32,881 bases of DNA from Lachnospiraceae bacterium (GCA_004556655.1 SFGF01000039.1:1-32881); one strand, 5' to 3'; shown: positions 1 through 6,784, numbered from the stretch's first letter. The notes: generated by a model from the letters alone, not told the origin. Made by a program: numbers and translations.

Positions 1-35
1 CAAAGTAACATAGAAGATGTATAGAAGCTCCACTC

Positions 36-55
36 CATGAGAGAATTATCTCATG
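36..55. repeat. short perfect stem-loop
   Basis: CATGAGA at 36-42 and TCTCATG at 49-55 form a perfect 7-bp stem with a 6-base loop. A run of A follows rather than T, so on the + strand it is not a classical terminator; read on the - strand it would be followed by T. The rest of 1-198 holds no gene that I can support. Confidence 0.4.
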
Positions 56-198
56 AAAAAAGAAAACTGTCTAAACGGTGGGTTATTCATCGCTTACGAA
101 ATAGGTGCTTCTGCTACTCTTTTTTTATATGTACACAACAATATATTTTGGAATGAAATAATGCTGTGTGGAAATAAAAGGAAGGGAGACTATAAAAG

Positions 199-303
199 AT
201 GAAGTTTTTTGATTATCTTATGTTGGGGCTTATACTGCTCGATATCATAGGGGTGTTAATTGCAGTACCAATGATAATTATAAGTATTTTCTTGGTATTT
301 TAA
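199..303 (+). CDS. 34-aa very hydrophobic single-span peptide
   Basis: A short frame preceded by a purine-rich AAGGAAGGGAG ribosome site reads ATG to TAA. The peptide begins MKFFDYLMLGLILLDIIGV and is almost entirely Leu/Ile/Val/Met/Phe, with one Lys and two Asp near the N-terminus, so it should form one membrane helix. I do not recognise a family. Size and composition resemble type I toxin peptides and small membrane leader peptides, but no antisense RNA or known toxin motif could be demonstrated. The next gene starts 53 bases downstream and may be co-transcribed. Existence of the frame with a ribosome site is seen; any toxin role is inference. Confidence 0.45.
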   Translation: MKFFDYLMLGLILLDIIGVLIAVPMIIISIFLVF

Positions 304-356
304 GCAGGAACAAAGAGACTTTCTTTAAAGCAGGAATAAAAGTGGGGTAAAGAGAT

Positions 357-677
357 ATGAAAGCGCTTGTTTATATTATTTTTTCATCTTCGGATGAGAT
401 GAGAGAAAAGTTAGAGAACCATAGGAATAAAATATTTGCTTACTGTGAGCAGAAAAATTATATACCTCTTGTTGTATTTGAAATTGCAGGACCAGAGTGC
501 ATACAAGAAGAACTAGGGAAAACTAAAATCTTTCAGTTGGCAAAAAGAAGGATGATTGATGTGGTTGTTCTTTCAGATCTGACGTTATTAGGACGTAATA
601 TTTCAGAAGATAATCGGCTGGTAGAGACATTGAAACGGTATAATGTGGAAATAGATTGCATTCATGAGGAAGCATAA
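357..677 (+). CDS. stand-alone degenerate serine-recombinase catalytic-domain protein
   Basis: This 106-aa protein follows the fold pattern of the resolvase/invertase N-terminal domain: an N-terminal strand (ALVYIIFSSSDEM), a helix and strand (KNYIPLVVFEIAG), then IDVVVLSDLTLLGRN and a final strand ending IDCIHEE. In active serine recombinases the first strand reads like Y-x-R-V-S and the later motif is S-R-L-G-R-N. Here the Arg of the first strand is Ile, the first Arg of the second motif is Leu, and only GRN is kept. There is no DNA-binding domain or large recombinase extension. It is therefore probably not a recombinase and may be a regulator or remnant domestication. The start has a GGGG-type ribosome site (GTGGGGTAAAG). 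Family assignment is by recognisable pattern; loss of catalysis is inferred. Confidence 0.6.
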   Translation: MKALVYIIFSSSDEMREKLENHRNKIFAYCEQKNYIPLVVFEIAGPECIQEELGKTKIFQLAKRRMIDVVVLSDLTLLGRNISEDNRLVETLKRYNVEIDCIHEEA

Positions 678-709
678 GAATTCGAATTCTGCTGGTTATT
701 CAAAACTTA

Positions 710-738
710 TTGACATGTATTGATTTTCCATATAGAAT
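710..738 (+). promoter_or_regulatory. sigma-A type promoter
   Basis: TTGACA at 710-715, a 17-base spacer and TAGAAT at 733-738 make a near-consensus promoter facing right. It sits just after the recombinase-like gene and about 370 bases before the next credible start codon, so its transcript begins with a long untranslated leader. Confidence 0.7.
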
Positions 739-739
739 A

Positions 740-1107
740 AAGATGATATATCTTTTAACACTTGGTTTCACAAGGTTATTGAAATTTTGTTCTAATGGAA
801 TGATTAGAAGTTAAAATTTTGCAAAATAGCATTATGTATATTAAGAAAGGCATTGATTATTTTTTAGGAATAGTCGATGTCTTTTTGTGCGTTTAGCGGA
901 GATTTTGTGAAAAAGGGGAAAGGATATTCAAAATTGGACGGAAGGAGGACAAAGAATATTGGTAAGGTATGAAAAGAGTAGTCACGGTTAAGTTGTGACG
1001 GAATGCTGTAGAATGAATGATATGAGATAAGTGAGTAAAGAAAGGTATTGATTGTTAATTTGAACATTCAATGCCTTTTTTGTGTTTTCAAAGGAAAGGA
1101 GAAATTT
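740..1107 (+). ncRNA. structured 5' leader with two terminator-like hairpins
   Basis: This gene-poor stretch downstream of the 710-738 promoter holds a stem TTCTAAT/ATTAGAA near 790-812, then a 13-bp hairpin with G-U pairs (849-861 with 869-881) followed by TTTTT, then a small GTCAC/GTGAC stem at 981-999, then a second 13-position hairpin (1044-1056 with 1063-1075, one mismatch and one G-U) followed by TTTTTT. Two very short frames occur: GTG at about 906 and ATG at 969 encoding MKRVVTVKL. The arrangement looks like a leader with conditional terminators ahead of the 1108 gene. A related leader lies at 13193-13376. The structures are visible; the regulatory mechanism is inferred. Confidence 0.5.
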
Positions 1108-1362
1108 ATGAATCGTGAACAATTAGTAATTTTGGAAAAGTTTCATGCAGCTTGTGTACGTTTTTGGAAAGAGTTCATGGAGGAGTATGATGAGCCAGAA
1201 CCTTATTTAAAAGCGTTAGAAGATGTAAAAAATTGTAAGACGAATCCCTATAAAGCGCATGATGCAGAAACCTTAGATCCGAGGACAAGAGAATATTTTA
1301 TTAAGCGTTGTGAGATGGATCTGGGATTAAGTGACGATTTCAAGGATATGGAGTGGGAATAA
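1108..1362 (+). CDS. 84-aa hypothetical protein
   Basis: The start chosen is the ATG behind GGAAAGGAGAAATTT. An upstream in-frame ATG at 1048 lies inside the terminator-like hairpin and has no ribosome site. The protein (MNREQLVILEKFHAACVRFW...) is mostly helical and acidic, with an aromatic-rich helix near residues 10-25. I recognise no family. It is the first gene after the long leader and is followed by the next gene at 1395, so the two probably form one transcript. Confidence 0.65.
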   Translation: MNREQLVILEKFHAACVRFWKEFMEEYDEPEPYLKALEDVKNCKTNPYKAHDAETLDPRTREYFIKRCEMDLGLSDDFKDMEWE

Positions 1363-1394
1363 TTTCGGTTCAGAAAACAATGAAAGGGATGACA

Positions 1395-1673
1395 ATGAAA
1401 ATTATCAGAGAGGGTAAAGAAATTGAACTCACTCCAGAGGAATTATATGAAGCTTACAAGGAGCAGCAAGAGATTTATGATACCCAAAACATTGAAAATA
1501 ATATGGTTGAGTATCTGGACTCCGATATATACGAGCAATTAAAAAATAATGCTGCATATATTGAGGAGGCAACAGATTTGTTTCGCTCATATCTCGAGGA
1601 AAGCGAAATGTCATATGAATTTGCGGTTAGAGAAGCAATCAGAGATACAGCAAAGAAATACATTAAATCATAA
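1395..1673 (+). CDS. 92-aa acidic helical hypothetical protein
   Basis: The ATG at 1395 is preceded by GAAAGGG and starts MKIIREGKEIELTPEELYEAYKEQQ, so it is preferred over the in-frame ATG at 1353, which overlaps the previous gene. The opening pattern (R-x-G-K-x-I-x-L-T-x-x-E-L-x-x-A) is common in short proteins of clostridial mobile elements. The rest is acidic amphipathic helix ending RDTAKKYIKS. No catalytic motif is visible and the function is unknown. Confidence 0.65.
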   Translation: MKIIREGKEIELTPEELYEAYKEQQEIYDTQNIENNMVEYLDSDIYEQLKNNAAYIEEATDLFRSYLEESEMSYEFAVREAIRDTAKKYIKS

Positions 1674-1772
1674 ACGGCATGATTGCTTTTAGAAACTTCT
1701 TGTTGATGAAACTGTAATTGTGTTTGAGAGACAACGGAGATAACAGATGAAAAAATCAAATAGAAAGGAGTA

Positions 1773-1829
1773 ATGCCTATACCCGGTGAAGCCGGGTTTG
1801 TTGTCGGAGAGGGAGACGGGCAACAGTAA
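1773..1829 (+). CDS. possible 18-aa leader peptide
   Basis: AAAGGAG lies two bases before an ATG that reads MPIPGEAGFVVGEGDGQQ then TAA. The short ribosome-site spacing and the overlap with two RNA hairpins (ACCCGG/CCGGGT at 1781-1797; TGTTG/CAACA at about 1799-1828) suggest either a translated leader peptide or a purely structural RNA segment. The coding claim is weak. Confidence 0.25.
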   Translation: MPIPGEAGFVVGEGDGQQ

Positions 1830-1942
1830 AATAAATTCGTCGTGGCTATAAGCATGGTTGATTAAGAGTCAACGTAAGAGGGCCATGTGTATAAGAGCAA
1901 TCTAAGATATTACCACTTTGCCGGGAATGGCAAGTGGCAGGC
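1781..1942 (+). ncRNA. candidate structured leader upstream of the PP-loop gene
   Basis: Several stems follow one another. ACCCGG/CCGGGT is at 1781-1797. TGTTG..TC pairs with GA..CAACA at about 1799-1828. An outer TGGC/GCCA pairing near 1842-1884 encloses GTTGA/TCAAC. Finally CCACTT.GCC pairs with GGCAAGTGG around 1911-1938, immediately next to the start codon of the following gene. The last stem could mask translation initiation. No known riboswitch consensus was recognised. Confidence 0.35.
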
Positions 1943-2647
1943 ATGAAAGTATGTTGGATTTCTGCAGGGGTATCCTCTTTTGTTGCAGGATATTTGGCAG
2001 AGAAGGTAGACGAGTATATCTATATAGACATTGAAAATCAGCATCCGGATAGTATGCGTTTTATCAAAGACTGCGAAAGAGCGTTGGGGAAACCTATACA
2101 GATTCTAAGGTCAGATTATAGGAATGTCCAGAATGTAATAAGGCAGTTCCGTTTTATCAATAGTCCATATGGAGCAAAGTGTACAGAAGTCCTAAAAAAG
2201 AGAGTCCGTAAAGAATGGGAACATGAACACTGTAAACAGAAAATCACGTATGTGTGGGGATTTGATTTTAATGAAAAGCATAGAGCGGACAGGCTTTTAG
2301 AATCTATGCCTGATTTTCAGCATGAATTTCCACTCATAGATAAAATGCTGTCAAAGGAGGATGCTCATGCGATTCTTGAACGGCTGAAAATTGCGAGGCC
2401 GGCAATGTACGATTTGGGATATCGCAATAATAACTGTATCGGTTGTGTGAAAGGAGGAATGGGATATTGGAACAAAATCAGAATTGATTTTCCGGAAGTG
2501 TTTGAACGTATGGCAAAGCTTGAAAGAGAAGTAGGCCGTTCCTGCATCAATGGAATATTTCTGGATGAATTGGAGCCAGACAGAGGACGAATGGAAGATG
2601 AAGTAATGCCGGATTGTACTATTATGTGTTATCTGGCAGTTGCTTGA
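1943..2647 (+). CDS. PAPS-reductase/PP-loop family protein
   Basis: The 234-aa protein opens with a beta strand and modified PP-loop (MKVCWISAGVSSFVAGYL, residues 1-18). This is a variant of the SGGxDS ATP-pyrophosphatase loop found in phosphoadenosine phosphosulfate reductases and related adenylating enzymes. Next comes EYIYIDIENQHPDSMRF. A C-I-G-C pair at about residues 165-168 sits in NNNCIGCVKGGMGYW, and another Cys follows in GRSC. This variant is typical of phage- and element-borne relatives rather than housekeeping CysH, and no sulfate-assimilation genes are nearby. A GTG three codons upstream (1934) is an alternative start. Neither start has a strong ribosome site, and the stem next to them may control initiation. 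The fold is fairly clear; the substrate is unknown. Confidence 0.75.
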   Translation: MKVCWISAGVSSFVAGYLAEKVDEYIYIDIENQHPDSMRFIKDCERALGKPIQILRSDYRNVQNVIRQFRFINSPYGAKCTEVLKKRVRKEWEHEHCKQKITYVWGFDFNEKHRADRLLESMPDFQHEFPLIDKMLSKEDAHAILERLKIARPAMYDLGYRNNNCIGCVKGGMGYWNKIRIDFPEVFERMAKLEREVGRSCINGIFLDELEPDRGRMEDEVMPDCTIMCYLAVA

Positions 2648-2707
2648 TCAGTTTAGTCATTCGGAACCCTGCCTGCTGATTGGAGTAAGAATCAGTAACT
2701 AATATTG

Positions 2708-2731
2708 TAGCCGGAAGCTTCTCTTTCGGCT
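2708..2731 (+). repeat. intergenic stem-loop, accessory-block family
   Basis: AGCCGGAAG at 2709-2717 pairs with CTTTCGGCT at 2722-2730 through one G-U pair. It lies about 30 bases before the GTG start of the next gene and has no T run, so it is not an ordinary terminator. Similar hairpins precede other genes in this block. Confidence 0.55.
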
Positions 2732-2761
2732 GCATAGTTGAAATTTGACGGGAGGTAAAGT

Positions 2762-2974
2762 GTGAAAGTAGAAATAAATAAAATTTTTACAGTAGAAAAG
2801 GGGAAGAGAAAAGCAAGATGGAAAGTAATTGAACATCCCAATTTTCCCGGACAATTAACGCTTGTCCGGGATTATGCAGGTATGATGAGTTATTTTCAGA
2901 AAGAAGATGAAAAACATACAAATGGCTGCGTAACCATAGAAGATGCTTATTCCGTAGCATACGCATTAACGTAA
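2762..2974 (+). CDS. 70-aa hypothetical protein
   Basis: A GTG start behind GGGAGGTAAAGT begins MKVEINKIFTVEKGKRKARW. The sequence alternates short beta strands (RWKVIEHPNFPGQLTLVRD) and ends with a helix DAYSVAYALT. It is basic at the front and acidic at the back. I do not recognise it. A stem-loop immediately upstream and another small gene 47 bases downstream place it in the accessory cluster. Confidence 0.6.
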   Translation: MKVEINKIFTVEKGKRKARWKVIEHPNFPGQLTLVRDYAGMMSYFQKEDEKHTNGCVTIEDAYSVAYALT

Positions 2975-3021
2975 TAAGCTGGCAGCGCTGGCTATAGATT
3001 CAATTTGAAAGGAGGCTATCT

Positions 3022-3201
3022 ATGAAAATAAAAATTATCAGACATGTACCAACAAATCCAAGCCCGGCGGTGGGGCAGGAATATGAGGTTATCAGAGTCC
3101 ATGAACGAGGAAAAAGGTTTGGAGGAGATGTCTATTTTGTGGAATGTGAAGGGCAGGAAGTAGGCGTACTTACGCATGAAATGAGAATTGTAGAGGGGTA
3201 G
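3022..3201 (+). CDS. 59-aa hypothetical beta-rich protein
   Basis: An ATG behind GAAAGGAGGCTATCT reads MKIKIIRHVPTNPSPAVGQE and continues with alternating strands to MRIVEG and TAG. The pattern of short strands around a Gly-Gln-Glu-Tyr turn suggests a small SH3-like barrel, but no family is recognised. The next gene starts three bases after the stop, so translation is probably coupled. Confidence 0.65.
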   Translation: MKIKIIRHVPTNPSPAVGQEYEVIRVHERGKRFGGDVYFVECEGQEVGVLTHEMRIVEG

Positions 3202-3204
3202 GAT

Positions 3205-3813
3205 ATGACAGAGAACAAACAAGTGACATACAAGCATTTGAAGAAAGGGCAGAAAATCAGCGGTATAAAATCAGCGAATAGTTCTTCCGGCTTTACTGCC
3301 TATGTTAAAGAAGTGAATCCGGCATTTGTGACAGTAGAAATGTGGAATCCAGGAGGCAGAGAAGAGAGGATAAATTCAGATGCTATGTTTTTGATCGAAC
3401 TGATGGATGAAGAGATTCGTGAAAAGTATAATGAAAAAGCCAAAGATGTAGTTCAGAATATTCAGACTGTCATGCTGCGTGACGAAATAGGATGTCATGA
3501 GATGTACAATGCATGGTTATCGAGTGATCCATGGGAACTGACACAGGCATGCATCAGCCAAAAGCTATCTATATTAGGGCATTGCAGGGATATCATACCT
3601 AAGAAGGCAATGTTTACAGGGGATAAATTAGATGCGGGCGTTTGTGTTGAAGACGAAGATGGAGATAGGTTCTGGTGTCATTTTCGGTCCGGTGATATTC
3701 AAGTATTGGTAAGAAGATACGAGAGATATCAGGAATGGAAAGCGAAAAGAGCAGGAAATATTGATGATATTTTGAGTGATGTTCCGATTGAAATTGAAGT
3801 GGAGCAGCAATAG
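3205..3813 (+). CDS. 202-aa hypothetical protein
   Basis: An ATG behind GTAGAGGGGTAGGAT begins MTENKQVTYKHLKKGQKISG. An N-terminal SH3-like segment (residues 8-60, ending SDAMFLIEL) is followed by an acidic helical middle (MDEEIREKYNEKAKDVVQNIQ) and a second beta-rich part with DRFWCHFRSGDIQVLVRR near residues 155-172. The C-terminus is acidic. The family is unknown. It follows the 59-aa gene with a 3-base gap and is followed by a 139-base hairpin-bearing spacer, so it likely ends a small translational unit. Confidence 0.65.
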   Translation: MTENKQVTYKHLKKGQKISGIKSANSSSGFTAYVKEVNPAFVTVEMWNPGGREERINSDAMFLIELMDEEIREKYNEKAKDVVQNIQTVMLRDEIGCHEMYNAWLSSDPWELTQACISQKLSILGHCRDIIPKKAMFTGDKLDAGVCVEDEDGDRFWCHFRSGDIQVLVRRYERYQEWKAKRAGNIDDILSDVPIEIEVEQQ

Positions 3814-3898
3814 AAAGAGCAGTCGTGGAGTGGACGGGGCTTCTTTTTTGGTTCATGGCGAACATAAGCAAGTTGATGGAAATGTAAATATTGATTAT

Positions 3899-3929
3899 TG
3901 CAGTCAGAAGAGATTTTCTTTTGGCTGCA
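3899..3929 (+). repeat. intergenic stem-loop, accessory-block family
   Basis: TGCAGTCAGAAGA (3899-3911) pairs with TCTTTTGGCTGCA (3917-3929) over 13 positions using G-U pairs. It lies 24 bases upstream of the next ATG and is followed by A-rich sequence and AAAAGGAG. It resembles the hairpins at 2708, 6730 and 7303 in position and 3' flank (CTGCATAG). Confidence 0.6.
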
Positions 3930-3952
3930 TAGATAAAAAAAGGAGACAAATT

Positions 3953-5164
3953 ATGAGTGAATACATTATGAATATGGAAACACAGAAGTTGGAATTACAC
4001 TTTGACAAGGCTGATTATATGGCGTTGTCGGAAGATTTAAAAAAAGAAGTTAAGAGTAATTTTCTTTTCAGCCGCAAATATGGTGCATGGGTAAGCCGCG
4101 CAAAGTTCCCTAATTTATGGAGAGCGGAAGCGGTAGCGAAAAAAATAGGGCTTGTTAATGGTGGAAAATCCGGCGAAACATTGACTTTTGCTGAACAGAT
4201 GGAACGAAAAGCAGAGAAAGCAGAAGCAAGGGCAGAAAGATATGATTACAAATCAGAAAAAGCCCGGGATAAAGCAGAGACATTACAAAAACCTATTAAC
4301 GATATGCATGGAGATATTGCGTTTTTCACGCAGCCGAACATAAACAGCAGTGGTGGACGTGCTTTTACAAACAGGCGTAATAAGATGTTTTCCGCATGGG
4401 AAAGAGGCTTTGATGAATTTAAAAAGTCTGAATATTATGCAGAACGCGCAGAGACCGCAAGGCAAACGGCAGCGGGAACGAAACCAACTGATAAGGGATT
4501 TATTGATAGGCGGATCAAAGATGCAGAAAAGACCATACGGGCGCAGAAGAAAAATCTTGAGTCGTATCGTAAAAAACTGGAACAGATTGAACAGGGGAAA
4601 GTATTCAAGCGGTACGATGGTACACCTGTAACAGCAGAAACGGTTCGGGAATGGATTGAAAATGCGGAACTGATTATTGAAAATGCGATCAGTAAATCCA
4701 TTTATTATCATGAGTGTTTAGAGGAAGCTGGAGGCGTGGCTTTTTCAAAGGATATTATTAAAGTCGGCTATATCGTAAAAATCAAGAAATGGGGAAATTG
4801 TAAGGTAATAGGAACCGGAAAAGTGAATATCACTTTTGAAGTTATGAATATTCAAGGCGGGGTTCCTTTGAAGGCTGCATATGCAGAAATTGAGAGTGTT
4901 GTTTCTGACGCGGTAGAGATTGACAAACATCCGTTTAAAGTTGGGGAAACATATACTGTGCAGATGTGGAGCGATACGGAACAAAGAAGAATAGAGAAAG
5001 AGTACACTGTTACGAAGATAACAGATGAAAAAGTTACTATCAAATCTGGCACTGACAGGGCTGTTACAAAGAAACCTCGAAAGTTCAGAGATGGACAAGG
5101 TTATAGCTGGGCTATTGGGGTTGCGGATGGCATTGGTGGCACAATTTATAAAAAATGCTGTTAA
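3953..5164 (+). CDS. DUF3560-type protein
   Basis: The ATG behind AAAAAGGAGACAAATT gives 403 residues starting MSEYIMNMETQKLELHFDKA. Upstream in-frame codons overlap the previous gene and a hairpin and are rejected. The N-terminal part (FLFSRKYGAWVSRAKFP, about 35-52) matches the pattern of a short domain before DUF3560, and residues about 75-135 (EQMERKAEKAEARAERYDYKSEKA) are the charged coiled coil typical of DUF3560. The middle carries more coiled coil and the C-terminal third is beta-rich with lysines. DUF3560 proteins are frequent on plasmids and integrative elements beside antirestriction-type genes. The molecular role is not established. Family call moderate, function unknown. Confidence 0.7.
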   Translation: MSEYIMNMETQKLELHFDKADYMALSEDLKKEVKSNFLFSRKYGAWVSRAKFPNLWRAEAVAKKIGLVNGGKSGETLTFAEQMERKAEKAEARAERYDYKSEKARDKAETLQKPINDMHGDIAFFTQPNINSSGGRAFTNRRNKMFSAWERGFDEFKKSEYYAERAETARQTAAGTKPTDKGFIDRRIKDAEKTIRAQKKNLESYRKKLEQIEQGKVFKRYDGTPVTAETVREWIENAELIIENAISKSIYYHECLEEAGGVAFSKDIIKVGYIVKIKKWGNCKVIGTGKVNITFEVMNIQGGVPLKAAYAEIESVVSDAVEIDKHPFKVGETYTVQMWSDTEQRRIEKEYTVTKITDEKVTIKSGTDRAVTKKPRKFRDGQGYSWAIGVADGIGGTIYKKCC

Positions 5165-5219
5165 AACTATTGAAGAGATTTGGGTGGCTAAATAAGCGCT
5201 AAGGTAAGGAGGAATTGCA

Positions 5220-5699
5220 CTGAGAGCATATTTATCGGTTCAATTTGATAAACCTATTAAAAAAGACTGTTACTATATTTCGCCCGGCAGTTATGCTGTT
5301 CAGACTGAATCCGGAACAGAATATTTGTTTGATTTTTTTGAAACAGAAGGATGGATTGATAAAGAAAATCCGACAATCGTGCATTTTATTATAAAAGATG
5401 AAGATTATGACACGTTTCCGGATACCGTAGAATTTAAAAAGCATATTCATGAAATTACAAGATTCGATGAATGTTATATCCACATCGAAACCAATGGAGA
5501 AAGCTCAGAGATTACACCCGTGGAGGTTTTAGAATTCACTATTAAGGACTGGGTGGAAGGAAAGCCAGTGAAAGTGGAAAGCACTGAATTTGTAACAGTG
5601 AGGGAGGAGAAAGAGACTGGTGGGAGTGCTCTTACATACACGTTTACCAAAAAACTGTTAGCAACCTGCGAAATTTTCCCTCATAGAATAGAACGTTGA
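5220..5699 (+). CDS. 159-aa hypothetical protein with probable CTG start
   Basis: The frame is open from a TAA at 5205 to the stop at 5699. No ATG, GTG or TTG occurs before TTG 5325, yet a perfect AAGGAGG lies seven bases before CTG at 5220. Starting there adds 35 residues of well-behaved sequence (RAYLSVQFDKPIKKDCYYIS). The protein is acidic and beta-rich with no recognised motif, including FDFFETEGWIDKENPTIVHF and EFTIKDWVEG. ATT 5214 would overlap the ribosome site. The start is inferred from the ribosome site; the frame itself is convincing. Confidence 0.6.
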   Translation: MRAYLSVQFDKPIKKDCYYISPGSYAVQTESGTEYLFDFFETEGWIDKENPTIVHFIIKDEDYDTFPDTVEFKKHIHEITRFDECYIHIETNGESSEITPVEVLEFTIKDWVEGKPVKVESTEFVTVREEKETGGSALTYTFTKKLLATCEIFPHRIER

Positions 5700-5726
5700 C
5701 TGCTTGACGGTGGAAAGGAACTTATT

Positions 5727-5912
5727 ATGGCGAAAAGGTGTAAAAATTATGTAGGGGTAACGTGTGTGGATGGAACTTGCCCGAGGGCAAATGCGGAGGA
5801 ACGTGAAGAGCGAGATATTTCGTTAATTACGAGTTGCCGATATTGTCCTTTTTACAGAGGATGCGAGGATTGTGCATTAGCCAGGACAAAGTATTGTTCT
5901 GTTAGAATTTAA
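5727..5912 (+). CDS. 61-aa cysteine-rich zinc-type protein
   Basis: An ATG behind GGAAAGGAACTTATT encodes MAKRCKNYVGVTCVDGTCPR with eight Cys in all, including CRYC-x5-C-x2-C near residues 37-49. That spacing suggests one or two structural metal sites. Between the Cys clusters is a charged segment (ANAEEREERD). Very similar short Cys-rich proteins are common in clostridial mobile elements, but I cannot name a family. The gene is followed 20 bases later by the next one. Confidence 0.65.
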   Translation: MAKRCKNYVGVTCVDGTCPRANAEEREERDISLITSCRYCPFYRGCEDCALARTKYCSVRI

Positions 5913-5932
5913 AGAAATAAGGAGAAAAGCAA

Positions 5933-6343
5933 ATGTTTGAGGAAATCAATGAGATCAAAGGGGAAATAGCTCGATTGCAGCATCAAAAAAGTGAACTGCA
6001 AAGAGATGTTCAAAGGATAAGTGATAAGCTTAATCGGAAAGATCAAGAACTTGTGAATTATCTGAAGCAGGAACTGAATGGAAAGTGCGTAAAAGTGTGT
6101 AAGGAAAAGCCGTCTTATCCATGTGAACCACTGGTTCGGTATGGATATGTCTATAATGTTTTCCATATAGATATGGCAAAAGTGGCTTTTATCGATTTTA
6201 CTGGAACTAACAAACTTATCCTGCGATATGAATCACGCTCGATAGAAGAGTTGAAATTTATATCTGAAGAGGAGATAAAAGAATATATTTATGATCTTTT
6301 CAAGGACAGAGTCGTAGGACAGATGGGTAAACAGAATGAGTAG
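5933..6343 (+). CDS. 136-aa protein with N-terminal coiled coil
   Basis: An ATG behind AAGGAGAAAAGCAA starts MFEEINEIKGEIARLQHQKS. Residues 1-50 form a heptad-patterned coiled coil (QRDVQRISDKLNRKDQELVNYL), and the rest alternates strand and helix (CVKVCKEKPSYPCEPLVRYGY, then FIDFTGTNKLILRY). The coiled coil suggests a homodimer. The function is unknown. Confidence 0.65.
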   Translation: MFEEINEIKGEIARLQHQKSELQRDVQRISDKLNRKDQELVNYLKQELNGKCVKVCKEKPSYPCEPLVRYGYVYNVFHIDMAKVAFIDFTGTNKLILRYESRSIEELKFISEEEIKEYIYDLFKDRVVGQMGKQNE

Positions 6344-6424
6344 ACCGACTTTGTGCTCAGGCTTGCGGAATATAACTCTCAGCATTTAGGTAATAAGAAA
6401 CTTAAGAGTCTAAAGGAGAAGGGC

Positions 6425-6718
6425 ATGAGTAAAAATATTTGTCCCTGCTGTAAAGGGAAAGCAGAATATTTAGATATTGAAGCAGAATATAGCGAATATC
6501 TTTGTGTAGGGTGCGAGATCAAGATGTATGACGAATTACATGCAGTAATGGACAAGCTTAACATGAATAAAGAGCAGGCATATTGTTATTTGATGGAAAG
6601 TGTTGGAGCAGCTGGAGGGAAGCGCTGGACAGGAGTCCGGCGACCGGAAGTAGATTTGTATCCGGCACAGTTGAAGTTACGGTTTGAAGTCTGTGAAGAA
6701 AACAGAACAGAGATTTAA
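6425..6718 (+). CDS. 97-aa zinc-ribbon protein
   Basis: The ATG behind AAAGGAGAAGGGC begins MSKNICPCCKGKAEYL. CPCC at residues 6-9 and CVGC at about 29-32 form a four-Cys zinc knuckle. A helical segment follows (HAVMDKLNMNKEQAYCYLMES), then a basic tail with RWTGVRRPEVDLYPAQLKL. An upstream in-frame codon at 6353 has no ribosome site. It probably binds nucleic acid or acts as an adaptor, but no target is visible. Confidence 0.6.
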   Translation: MSKNICPCCKGKAEYLDIEAEYSEYLCVGCEIKMYDELHAVMDKLNMNKEQAYCYLMESVGAAGGKRWTGVRRPEVDLYPAQLKLRFEVCEENRTEI

Positions 6719-6729
6719 TTACTTGTGTT

Positions 6730-6753
6730 GCTGCCGGGAAGAACTCCGGCAGC
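6730..6753 (+). repeat. intergenic perfect stem-loop, accessory-block family
   Basis: GCTGCCGG (6730-6737) and CCGGCAGC (6746-6753) form a perfect 8-bp stem with loop GAAGAACT. The 3' flank AGCATATCACGTAGA resembles that after the 7303-7335 hairpin. There is no T run, and the next ATG is 32 bases away. Confidence 0.65.
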
Positions 6754-6784
6754 AGCATATCACGTAGAAAGATGAGGATAGGAA

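Noticed and set aside
710..1081. CRISPR-like or direct-repeat array from the recurring hairpins
   Set aside because: The copies are few, unevenly spaced and diverged in sequence while keeping pairing and T runs, which fits terminators rather than an array.
1781..1860. Cobalamin or other known riboswitch because of CCGG..GAAGCCGGG
   Set aside because: The required consensus elements of the classes I know were not found; only generic stems are present.
3614..3949. Minus-strand open frame of about 110 codons
   Set aside because: It lies opposite the 3205-3813 gene and the hairpin, lacks a ribosome site and has composition typical of antisense shadow frames.
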